This document shows positions 1 to 11,500 of a DNA stretch of 64,000 nt, one piece after another; the stretch's first letter is position 1; each line of letters opens with the position of its first letter. The stretch is from Mycteria americana. Taxonomy: Eukaryota; Chordata; Aves; Ciconiiformes; Ciconiidae. The DNA lies in assembly GCF_035582795.1 (NCBI RefSeq), contig NC_134373.1, positions 34,380,501 to 34,444,500 on the forward strand, given 5' to 3'. The notes under the pieces were generated by a model. That model searched no databases, had not been told where the DNA came from, and was given only the letters and a program-made list of their open reading frames with translations. Made by a program: the position numbers and the translations under genes.

Positions 1-261
1 TCCCCATGGTTTATGTACTGAGCATGACGCCATATGGTATGGAATAGCCATTTGGCCAGTTTGGCTGTGCCCCCTTCCCAGCTTCTTGTGCACCTGGCAG
101 AGCATGGGAAGCTGAAACGTCCTTGACTTAGTATAAGCACTACTTAGCAACAACTGAAACATCAGTGTGTTATCAACATTATTCTCATCCTAAATCCAAA
201 ACACAGCACTATACCAGCTACTAGGAAGAAAATTAACTCTATCCCAGCCAAAACCAGGACA
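1..261 (-). mobile_element. Avian ERV solo-LTR family, partial (cut by window start)
   Basis: This is the reverse complement of the 5' part of the LTR family that is complete at 37540-38179. It ends at 261 in AAACCAGGACA, the reverse complement of the LTR start TGTCCTGGTTT. It shares the block around GCATGACGCCATATGGTATGG with the other three copies. The rest of the element lies beyond the left edge, so its target duplication and any internal provirus cannot be judged. No coding capacity is visible. Confidence 0.85.
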
Positions 262-3200
262 CTCAGCTATTAAAGAAAGACTGCAAACAAACAAAACTCA
301 GACTAACTGCAAGAGTTTCATGTTTAGGGGCCCAGATGAGCCAGGATATGATCCATTTGTTCCTGCTTCCACAGGAAATGAGGTTGTCTTTTTCTTGTGT
401 GAGGGTACTTCATTTGTGTGTTGCGGACTATGTGTGGGCCACCATTAAAGCAGCCCAGGTGATCTCAAAATATTCCTTTCCTAGAAGCCGTGTCCCATCC
501 CTCTACTCCTATTTATTATGTGTACATTATGTGCCACATCTGGGTAGTTACATTCCAGTTCACTCGTCAAATGCATTGAAATCTCCCACTTCTTCCTCCC
601 ACTTGGCTGAAATAACCTAGTCCTATAATACAGAGGCTTGAATAAAGTCTCAAAGGGATTTATTTTTTCTTGATAACTACCCCACTGCTGTCTTGTCCTG
701 TGAATGCAAAGGCTTAGTGCTCCTCAAAGACTGCTATGGCAACACATTACAGTGTCTCAGGAACCAGGGTATACTTTGAAAAAGAGAAGAGAGAATTTTA
801 AAAAATGAGGAGACTTTCAGGTATTCATGTATTCTAAATAACAGAAAAGCAAGTAAATATTTCATGAAACAATAAAATAAAAAGAAAGAGACAAAACAAA
901 ACAAAACCACACTTTTCTTCTTCTAGCGAAACTAGAGGATCTAGTTTACTTTTATGTAGTTACAGCATTACAAGTTACTGTCATGTCAAAGTGCAATAAA
1001 AACAATGAAGATCCTTTGTTTCATTCACTGATACTTTTCAGTGGCTTCAGAAACTACAGTCTGCATCTTCATAGTTTCTTCTCTCACTGAGGTATGGCAG
1101 TGCATATCCTCAGAAGATAACTGATATCACCAACTATTTCATTGCTCTTAAAATAAGCAAATAAGTATGTGACTAAGGACTTGGAGCAAGATGATGGAAT
1201 TAACAGTAAATACAAAATAATGTCATCTTTCCATCTGGATGTTTGGAGCTTTGTGGGCTGAGATGTCTGAGGAATGCAAAACACAAAAGGGTGGAAAATA
1301 GTAATCTGCTTATAAGTCTAAGTGTAGAAATCCTTTACATCTTCTTTTGCAACTTTTCTTGCTTTTCCCTGGTGAGCCAAGAATCACCGAGGAAAGGACT
1401 TGTGACAGAGATGAGGAATTGCAAAACATATTCCCTAGCCCTTATCACCTTATCAAACACCAGCTGCAAAGCTCACTCTTCTGGCTGCCGACATTGAAAT
1501 GAATCTCCTCAGACTCAGTCTCGTCATAATTTTATTTTTTTTCTGTCTGTCTGAAAGTTCTTAACTTAGCTTAATCCTCCCTGCATCCTTCTAATTCCTG
1601 TCCAAGCTCCTCTTTGCACAGTTGTGCTAAAAAAGCAGCTGTCTTCACCAGACAGCAGCTACCCAGGCCGGCTTCATTGTAGCTCTCTGTTTTCAAGGAC
1701 TTTGACGGACAGCGTGCTGCTGAGGAACAGCTTTGGAGGATGATGATTCATCCAGATGATAACAGAATTTCAACTCATTATGTGAAGTGATGCTGTATTT
1801 TTATAACAAATATATAAAATTTAAATATAGTTTACATTTTTCAGAAGTTTGCTTTTATCTGTTAGAGAGAAGCAGATTATTTTTAGACTGTTATAAAGGG
1901 ACTACACTCGACTGTTTTGACTCATTTTCCTTTTTTTTGTTTTAGCTATAAAAGTTCTATGAGAACTTATAGAAGATGCAGTTTTATTCCATCCTGTCTT
2001 CTCTGCTAGCTCTTTAGTAGAAAACCAGCCTCCTCTATAAAGCATTTTTCAGAAAACCAGTTACATAAATCCTGCAATTAATTTGATAAATATCTAGAAA
2101 AAATTTCAGCTCAAGGGAGAAACAAACCCTCAAAACCCTTTGATAGCTGGTTCTATATTTTTATGATTGAAAATGTGATGGAGAATCTAGATGTCACATA
2201 AATGCTAGCTAGTATCTATTTTATTAATAATAATGACCAAGCCTTTGACAGAGTAATTTCCATTCAAGTATCAGTTTTACATAACCTATGAGGATGCGAA
2301 CCACTAAGTGCAAGGTTTTCAAACACAAGGGGTAGTCAGCAAAGATCTGTACACCTGCATGAATTAGGTTTGCCACAAAGGTGTGTGCATGTGTTAACAG
2401 ATAATGAGCCCTAGCACAGCTAAGGCCAACACATGAATACAAAGGGGATTATACAGTAGCAGTTTTGCTAACATTAGGCTTTCCTCCCGTTAGAGCAGCC
2501 ACATAAAAAAACCCTCAAGTAGTCATCTATAATTGAGTAAATCCAATTTGCTTGACTTTGACTCTTGTCTTCTGCTACCACCAGTAAGCTTGAGGAAGAG
2601 CCAGAATTTTTTATTATTATTATTATTTTGACTATGTACAAGATACGGGCTTTCCACTTGTGGATTTTAATATTTTTACGTGTCAGATTCAAAGTTATTT
2701 AGGAGCCCACATCCATTGATTTCTATTTTAATTGGTGTCTGAGAAAGTTGCGGTGGCCAAATGCCTTTGATTCTCATTCTAGCTTGCTTCAAACCTGCAC
2801 AGCAACTCTTCCACATTTGTCTTAAGTTTGGTAAAAATGGCCTTCTTTCCCTGGACAAAGTGTTCACAAAACATTCCTCATATGGGCCACATATTACTAC
2901 TAATTAACTCCACTGCCATTATAATGTGGAGTGACCCTACAGTAAAGCAAGGCCTTTATATTAATTCATCAGGAGTACAAGCCTGGAATATATGTGTGTG
3001 TGTGTGGTTTATTTTTCTGTGCAATACTTTTGAATAGACAAGTTTCATACCCATACTCAAAGAAAGAAGTTTTTGAATGAGTTTAATGATTAAAACTTGT
3101 ATACCTTATTGATTTGTTTGCACCTGAAATATTAACTATCCTTATTTACAAATAATCCCTTGCTGAATTTATGTAGAAAGTGGGACAAAAAATTATGGAG

Positions 3201-5233
3201 AGTTTACATAAAGTTATAGTAGCAGATACTTGCAAAGCACCAGAAAAAGATTCATAAAATTTTGCAATGAAGTGGAAAATACAATGTTTAAATAATCATT
3301 TAGCACTTCATATAGTTTTGTTACAGGCCATCTGCAGCTACGGCTTAGTAGACGTTAAGGATTCTTTTCTAGTATTAAAGAATTACCTCTTTTAGTACTA
3401 CAAGTCATTTAGCTAACTTTTCTTCTGCCACAATTAAGAGAGGAACGTAAAGATATCAGTGAATACAATTTCTATGGAAAAATGAAGTTGCTTCACGTTT
3501 TTTGGTTTTTTTAAGTGTCATTTTATGGTTACATTTATGTTGTCAAATTACATTTTGTAGGTATTAGTGTTACTATGTGCCTTCATAAATTCATTCTCAG
3601 GTTTCCTAAAAACAATTAGAGAAAGGTGCCACACAGAACTTACCTACTACTCAAGTCTGCTTTCTCTTCCCATACAGAAAAGGTTTTATTATTAGAAGAA
3701 GTGACAATATATCAAACACACTTATCCGAAGCTTGTAAGGAAGACTCATTAGCTCCTACAAATTCACATGGTCTGTCAACGAGTGAACATCTCGTTTTAG
3801 TTACACAGAGTAACACATTTACTATTCCTCTGATTCTCAACATTCATAGGGGATTGCAACCACTCGTAGAGGAGCCCAGAAAGCCCTGCACAGCTAAATG
3901 TCTTCAGATGACAACCAAAATAGAGAGAAGCACTTGGAAGAAGTTTTGGAGCTGTTATACAAGATTTTGCAGGGCCTAGGATTTTCTTGTTTTTAATTCT
4001 AATTCTGAACAAGGGGGAAAAAATAGTAGATGGTTATGTTTTCCAGTGTTGTAGCTTACAAAAGTGTTTGGGAAGATGGACTGCTATTGTAGAGTATGCT
4101 CAGATATTTTTTTGAAAGGTGAATGCAGTTCTTAAGCTGGATGACACTGATATAACAAACTGAATGTGTGTCTGGACAGCACCCCAATTTTCCATTTGTC
4201 TTCCATTCTCTTAATGGCATCCTTCCACTACCTCTTCTCACAACTCCATATCAAAAGTTTATTGTGGTGGCTAAGAGGAGAAAAAAAAGGTAATCTCTTC
4301 CCCCTGTGGCTGTGCAATAAAGATATGTGACATGAGCAACATTATAGTATTTATGACTTTGATGCAAGCCAGCAAATTTTTTAGAAGCAAAGAGCATTTC
4401 AGTTCAAGAGGCTGGATTCTTATTGTCATGGCTCAACATCTTCTATAAATCTAGAGCAAACAAAAGCATCAGAAACAGTTGCTTGAATTCTCCTGTCAAG
4501 CCAAGCAGCTAAAATCCTGCGGAAATGAAGCTAGTAGAGCAAAAGTCAAGAGCAGAGACAGATTTTATTCTGCATGCCTAGCCAGTTGATTCTAGGCTTC
4601 TTTCAGCATTGTTACTTTAGTTTGGAAAAAAAACCAAAAAACAACCAACCAACCCACCTTTTAAGGCCTAATAACTGGCTCTTTTCTAGTTGTTACGTTT
4701 TTAGATCTCTGTAAAATCCCTTGTAAGTTTTGGGGGTTGAAGTAACTGGACAACTATCTCCTAAACAGGACAGTGGTAGAACTAAAAACACAAGTCACAG
4801 ACACGTGCTGTATCCTGTCAGTACCCTGCCTTATTTCACAGGGGGAAGGAATTGGAGACCTCTACTCAATTTTTTTTTGTTTTTAAAATCACATAGTGCT
4901 TTTCACCCTTCCTGTGAGAGCTTGATTCCCCTGAGCCTTAGATTACTGGCTTGAAAGCAAATCATTAGAGTACCTAAAGCTTTGGTAGCTTACTTGAGTT
5001 ATCAACTCATACATGAAACAAAAAGGCTAATTACTGCCAAAATATAAATATACTTATTTACAGCAGACCTAAGTAGATAATATCTTATCCAGTTCTCAAG
5101 TATTCTTGCTCCACACTGTCAATAAAAGTGCCCTCTACCTGTGACATTCACCCTGAACAATTTGATGGCAACACTTTCTGCCTAGCCTTGTGCTCATGTG
5201 TAACTCAGCAGCGTTATGGCGTAGGAAACTCAC
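262..5233. other. Intergenic DNA, no confirmed gene
   Basis: AT-rich unique-looking sequence downstream of DDX18. I see no recognisable gene, RNA or repeat. Several minus-strand stretches (2224-2442, 2676-2870, 3644-3990) read like protein over 30-60 codons. One ends at a consensus splice donor (TAG|GTAAGT, GT at 3643-3642). None matches a family I know, and they are treated in the findings. The CCDC93 gene that lies convergent to DDX18 in mammals is not recognisable here; it may lie further left. Confidence 0.5.
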
Positions 5234-5499
5234 ATCATGACAAGATTTTTCACCATTATGAGCAGTAGCTTGGCAATAGAATTCTCCTTTATGGGCCTGT
5301 TCCAAGAACTGTCAAAAAAATCTTCCAGTTCAAGCAGGACAGTTTTGATCACCCCCTTAAGTGGTTTAAAGAGTCCAATTTCTTTGTCAAGGTTCGCAGA
5401 GAAAGAAGGCAATTTCTCAAGGCACACAATATTAGTCCCCAACCTATCAGTCACTGTTATGAGACAAGCCTTGAGAGCCTGATGGCTGAGGTCTATTAA
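5234..5499 (-). other. Candidate internal coding exon, unidentified protein
   Basis: A minus-strand segment of 266 nt, open in one frame. Upstream it has the layout of a real 3' splice site: a CTAAC branch-point match, a pyrimidine-rich tract, then GAGCAG. It ends at a strong donor match, GAT|GTGAGT. A second acceptor (CATCAG, exon start 5478) is possible. The translation is helical and leucine-rich, for example ALKACLITVTDRLGTN, then LLELEDFFDSSWNRP, then AKLLLIMVKNLVM. An in-frame stop lies just past the donor and another just upstream of the branch point, as expected for an exon rather than a long ORF. I do not recognise the protein. Neighbouring segments at 5560-5790 also look coding but need frame changes, so this could be a decayed gene. 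Chance is not excluded; the opposite strand is open too. Confidence 0.3.
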
Positions 5500-8164
5500 C
5501 TGCTCACAAGATTGATAACAGGGTAAGTTGCAAAGGAAACGTTAGATTTCCAATCAGTTTGACAATCTTTTAAACTTCTTGCAATACCACAGTAGAATAG
5601 ATGCTGCCCAATACACACAGATATTTCATCAGAAACTCTTTTTCATTTATGATTCCATAAAGAGAAAGGTAACTGCATCTCCACAAGCCAGGAAGCTGAA
5701 GCCCTCCTCTTTCAATACCCACTTAATATCAGCTCGGGAATTTATCTTCTGCTTAATCAGGAAATTACAGTGTGAAATAGCAGACTATGTAGTTACTTCA
5801 GACTGTACAGCCATTATACATCTATAATGTTTAAGTACCAGTGTTAACTTTTTTTTTTTTTTAGGGTAAGCTAGTACTACTCTAGAGCAATACCATCCAC
5901 TCTTTTCATCTCCTACATAAGATTATTTCAAAGATTTCTTTGTGTTAGGGTATATAAGAAAATGTAAACCAAAAATACCAGGGAAGATTTGTGCAGACTC
6001 GTGACAAAGCCCTACTTTTTAGTTGTCCTTGTGTCAGTCTTTAGAAACAGTGCCTCAACTCTTCCAAAGAAAAAGTAGGTGGAGCTGGAGGTTGTCTAGC
6101 TGCTGGGAAAGCAGTCAGCCTTCTGTTCCCAGAACAACGAGTGACAGAAAAAAGCAGTTCCCTGTGAAGCAGATTTTTGCCTACGTAGAGAAGTGGCAAG
6201 AATTCTGATGCACTTTTAAGTCCAGCCAGTTCTGGCGATGCAGCACATGGCCAGACAGGTAGTCACTGTCTGTGCCCGTGATCTCAAGCTTTTTTCCTGT
6301 TCAAAACGCATACTCCACACTACTTCATTCACACTGCGTGCACCCACATAACCACACTCTGATCTTTTCAGTGGTTTACTGCAGCTTTGCTTACACCTCT
6401 TCCCACGTAATTAATTTTGCAGTTCATCTCATGAGCCTCTCAGTCAATTTCACTATAACGTAAGTTAATTCCTATACTGTTACTGCACAGCTTGCAGGTA
6501 TAGACAGAACCCTTCAACGGTATCATGCTGTAGATCTCAGAGATAATTCTTAAAATGTGCTATTAATAAACAGACATGAGAACTATTTTGACATCTATTA
6601 TTTATAAATATATAAGCAAACCCAGAATCAAAGATTGTAACTCAATGAGCCAGGCATCATGTACTTAGTATTGCTTACCCTTCAGAGCAGATTTTGCTTT
6701 TTTCATTGCAACCCTAGAAGCACGAGACATTCAAATCCTAGTAACAAAATTAATTTACTTAAATATTTTGACATATCAGAAGTTCTTAATATCTGACCAA
6801 TGTTAATTAAGAGTCTTGAAAAGTCCATTAGGGCTAAAAGTCAGCTGTTTCACAAAAAAGGGGAAAAAAGGCAACACTCTCAAGTTCTGAATGGTGGAAC
6901 CACTAGCAACAGAATGGTCATGCTATTTTCCCCCCAAAATGATCTGGTTTCCCTAAAGGTGAAAAGAAAGTTCACCAATGTTTTTCTGCAATACTTCAAT
7001 GCACGTATCATAGTTTTAAATCTGACATTCTACTTCAAAAGACCTAAGGAACAACAGTCCATTTTATATTGCAATAGCTACATATGCTTTTCTATTCTAA
7101 TTGGTCCTGGGTTACATTTTAGATGTAAATTAAAAGCTGTTTTACTGTAATCACACGGGGCCCAGATTTCTGGATTCTGTGACATTTTAGTCTTTCCCTG
7201 CATTGACAGATGTACATTTTTAAAATACTATTGCCCACCACCATTGTAGCCTTACAAGAATAGTTATCTACTTCTACAATGGTAGAGATATGAAAACAAT
7301 ACATGTAATATAGTTACTCTACTTTTGCCTAACTTGTGTATTCTTTTTTTACTTAGTCTCCATGTTTGTTCTGTTTGTAATGTGTATTCCACCCTCTTCC
7401 ATTTCAGTCTTTTACATTTCTCCCTCAAAAAATCCTTCTAGTATATTTATACCCCATTTCACTTTTTCCCTTACCGAGTGTTCTTCACCCCCTCAAGCCT
7501 TTGACTCTGCCCATCACTGATCCGATAAACTAAGACTAAAAAGCAATTCACTTTTGTAATTTACAAGATACAACTGCAAAAATTCTCACTGCATCAAGGT
7601 TATGAGCATTTAAAAAAAAAAAAACGATCTGGGATGAGTGCTTCAATTTATGTAATCTGCTTTTCTTAATTTCTTTGTGTATTCATAAGAGAGTACACTA
7701 GACATTAACAGATGGGTAAATTCAGATTTAAAGAGAACATGAAGGAAACCCAAACATTTCACCATTTCAACCAAACATGTTACCATTTTATGACAACATT
7801 AAAAGAAACAGTATTAAGCATGTCCCAGGTGTGGTATAAGAGATTTTTTTTCTTTTAATCTTGGGCACTGTACCTGTTATACAGATACCATGACTGAAAT
7901 TAATCACAAGCTCATACAACCTTAATTATTCGTAAGTATGTTGTGTTCTAAAGAAATCTTCCTATATTGTTCAGCATATTTGATGGACAAAGCAGAGTTC
8001 TTCAGCACTAAACACCCTTGCAATGATTCATGTGAGCAACATTTTTTTTTGTCTCACACTGTAATGTCCTTGCGTTTACGCCAACAATTTTCAGATGTGT
8101 GCATAGAAAAAAGGGCAAATGTAAAGCAAATTCTTCTATAAAACCTAAAAGTATTTTTTCTTTC
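5500..8164. other. Intergenic DNA downstream of DDX18
   Basis: No gene can be supported. The minus strand at about 5560-5790 holds coding-like pieces in different frames (see findings). A 70-codon frame without a start crosses 6040-6270 on the minus strand and resembles nothing known to me. The rest is AT-rich with short homopolymers and no repeat that I can name. Confidence 0.5.
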
Positions 8165-8445
8165 TTTAATAAAAACCTGTTGTATTGACTTAAGATAATT
8201 ATATTCAACAATCTTCTTCCTTACAACAAGCATGGCAAAATTAGCTGGCCATATTCTCCCTTCCTATCTTTAGTCTCCTTTCCAAAGAGTCTTCCTGAAC
8301 TGAAAGATAAAAGATGTTCCCAGAAACAAAACCATAAAGACCCCTAAAAATGTGAATAGAGCAGTTTAAATTGGAAGTAACTGTCAGATGGTTTTGATCA
8401 AGGTAGTCTATTCCAATGCCACAAGCCATTTTAATGAATGTAGGA
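8165..8445 (-). other. DDX18: DDX18 3' UTR with candidate poly(A) signal
   Basis: This is the sequence between the DDX18 stop codon and the first plausible hexamer on the minus strand: ATTAAA, read from TTTAAT at 8165-8170. No canonical AATAAA was found on this strand over the next 900 bases. The implied 3' UTR is about 280-300 nt. The hexamer is the common second-choice variant, and the true cleavage site cannot be fixed from sequence alone. Confidence 0.35.
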
Positions 8446-8588
8446 TTAACGAGAAAACTGCCGACTGTCTGATTTCTTGCTAATATGTTTGAAGATTTTA
8501 GCTTTGTGGACGTTCTTCGATTTCTGGTAACCAAATCCGCCACCTCCACCTCTTTTCTGTAGTCTTCTGCCATGGTTGCTGTTCACAT
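8446..8588 (-). CDS. DDX18: DDX18 coding exon 14 and stop (residues 607-653)
   Basis: Acceptor TTCCAG|ATGTG, stop TAA read from 8448-8446. It encodes a basic Gly-rich tail with [10 protein letters not shown], then [19 protein letters not shown]. The end aligns with the mammalian C-terminus, which confirms that the gene is complete. Confidence 0.97.
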
Positions 8589-11500
8589 CTGGAATTTTAT
8601 TGGTTAAAGAACTTAAAAAGGAATAATTTGAAATGTTGCATTTAGGTATCGTAAGAGTTATTAATGTGAGAAAAAAATAACAGCATTAGACAAAATGTTG
8701 AGTTGCATAACTACAAACGAAACTAGAAATTTGTGCCTGTGGTTCTAAATAGTGCTTTTATCCCTCCAGTTGTCTAAGTTGGCCAAAATACTACTACTGC
8801 TTCAAATTCCATCCACTGGCAGGTTTGACAGTAATCTAGATACAGTCTTCTATTTCATGCTCTATTTCAATATTCCATGATTATTAAACTTAGAGCACAT
8901 ACCTTTCAATGAAAACATTCTGCATGGAGAACAGTACTCTAGAACATGTATGCAATATTCCAGTATCTGCTACCCTGCAGCACATACATGCACTAAACCA
9001 TAGATGTTTGTAGGCAAATATCAGAACTGCAAAAATTGCAATTTAACATTTTCTTTGATAAGCCATTGTTGGAGCATGATGCATCTATGCGATTAATAGC
9101 AAAAAAAAAAATTCAGATTTGAAGTGGTATAGGAATTTCACTAAGTTGCATTTAACATTTATAAAGCAGAAATTCAACTGTGAAACACTGCAGTAAAAGG
9201 ATACTGAGGTCAACAAACGGAGGAACTTTAAAACCAAATGAAAGGCTGACTTTGGGAAGATCCAAGTTATTGACATTATAGATCTGCTTCAGAGAATGGG
9301 AGTCATAAGCTCTAATGTAAGCTTTGTACGCTTCCTGGGCTGACTTGTGAAGGAAGTAGTTCTTCTCAATCAGTTTCTCCAGCTGGTGGGGAAAAAAAGA
9401 AAAGCAAAACCAAAAGACATATCCAATTATAGCTGTAACAAGTGTATAAATTATATTCAAGTAAATTATTTAGTGTGTGAGTTGCAGTGACATTCACTAT
9501 TCACTCCAGCAAAACTGCCCTGTGATGGTAGAGTGCACACACATATATCAGAGTGCTTTTATAAACAGAGGGACAAAAAAGCCTGAAGCTGAACTACAGT
9601 ACAAAGCTTCAGCAATATGAAAATTTACAGAAATCTGAAATTGGGTTGTCCCAAACAAGTTAATCAAGAAGGAGTATACAACTGCAGCCACACCATGAAA
9701 CTATGTGTACTGAGAATTAATGGACAACGACAATATACTTTTAAGTCAGTCATCTAAACTGTACCATTCCATGTAATTCTATATGTAGTCTTATCTATTA
9801 TGGTGCAAATGCATTGTAAAATAAGCAGTATTAATTTAAGACAAAAATGCAGATGCACTAGTGTAGACTGAGCCATTTTATTTGTTGCGGGCTAAGTTCC
9901 CAGTACGCTTTAGATCCAAGTGTTTCATTAAATCTTTAACATACATTAATTCAGCATACTAGAAATAAGTTACATCAGACATAATTACTTAATTATTCTG
10001 AACTAGGAACCTCGTTCTGTAAGGACTGTCTTCACTACTTCTTGTACTTGCTGTTTCAAATTTAAGTTACTGCAAAGCTTTACAGAGGTCTTATCAAAAG
10101 AATGATTCACAGAACCAAACAACAATAGAAATTCACATCTACAGAACTATCTACACTATTCTGTTCAACTTTGTGCTCCATGGCTGTTTTTGTAGCACTG
10201 GAGCACAGAACAGGTTTAGCTGATGCTGGGCTTTATTAACACTAGCTAGTTAAAAATACACGTGGAGTATATACTAACATTTCTAAGTGTTGGTAGCAGA
10301 TCTCTTTCTGCACACCGAAGTCCGAGTAAATCATCTCCTAAGACATATGTTACTCACAATTAATCTGAACATACGTAACTATTCAATAAAAGCTACTGAA
10401 ACCCTATTTGCTGTGCTAGACAAGAACATTCTGTTCAAAAGTTGAAAGCAGGTTTACATCACTGTGGTTTTGTGATGTAATGTGAAAAAACAATTCTAAC
10501 AAGCAAATTCGTACCATATAATGATGACAATTTAGTACTAGATATTAAAATTAATCTTTAATTTTATTGCTTTACTGTCATCAAGGGACAATATGGCAGG
10601 AGGATTTACTGCACAGTACTCACCTACAGGAACTTTCCCAAACAAGCATACATATTTTTAAACTGCAGTCGTTATAGACTAATATTCTCCATGTAAATTA
10701 TTATACAGATATTCAGAGTAGCTGTAGTATGAAGTAATTTCATACCTGAGACTGGATGTCTGAAATTTTTGACCAGGAAAATTCAAATTCACTTAGTGGT
10801 ACCTTAAAAAAAAAAAAAAAAAAGAAACAAAATATCAAAATTATTTATACTGTGTAAACAGTGAATGTGTTTAAGACCCAAGACAAATAGAAAAAGACCT
10901 GCTACATAAGAGAAGATTTTTTTTTTCTTTTTTTAATACCACAGCTGTATCTGTAAAGTGCTTTTACATCAATATGCCAGTATTATCACTTCCTTTAAGC
11001 TAGGGTAATAAAGACGCTCAGTATGACACTTTTACCACTTAAACTATACCACCTCAGTTACAAGTGTGTAGTGTAAGCAAGCTCATAAGGAGAGCAACCA
11101 AGAAACTATGTGCAGTTCTATCATATGAAAATGATTACATTTAGAAGAAGGCTATGCTTCTTTTGGAACTGAACAAAATGCAACCGACTCGTTGAAAAGG
11201 CAAAATAAAAACTGCACAAGCAACATCCGGGTTTTAATTTCCTCTGGATGGTCAAGCTCCCAGTATGCTTCCACAGAGAGATCATAAGAAATTGATTTAT
11301 TTTTTAATAACACAAGTTGCACAGTTGCAAAGCAACTATAAATGCACTCAGTATTTACCTTTGTGCTGCTGACTTTAAAGTCAGATGTTCAGTTAAATAT
11401 TTTCTAAGCAACAGAATAGTTTTTTGCTTAAAAAATTAAAAATGTTTGATTAATCATTATAGTTTTTGCCTTTAAAAACCTGTTGCACCATAAAAAAAAA

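Noticed and set aside
2676-2867. Minus-strand 63-codon open frame in phase with the 5234 donor
   Set aside because: Its phase would fit and a VQ|GKK-type acceptor (GTCCAG) exists, but two frames read equally well and nothing else supports it; kept only as a hint.
6023-6270. Open frames on both strands near 6.0-6.27 kb
   Set aside because: Minus frame of about 70 codons has no start, no clear splice sites and no family resemblance.
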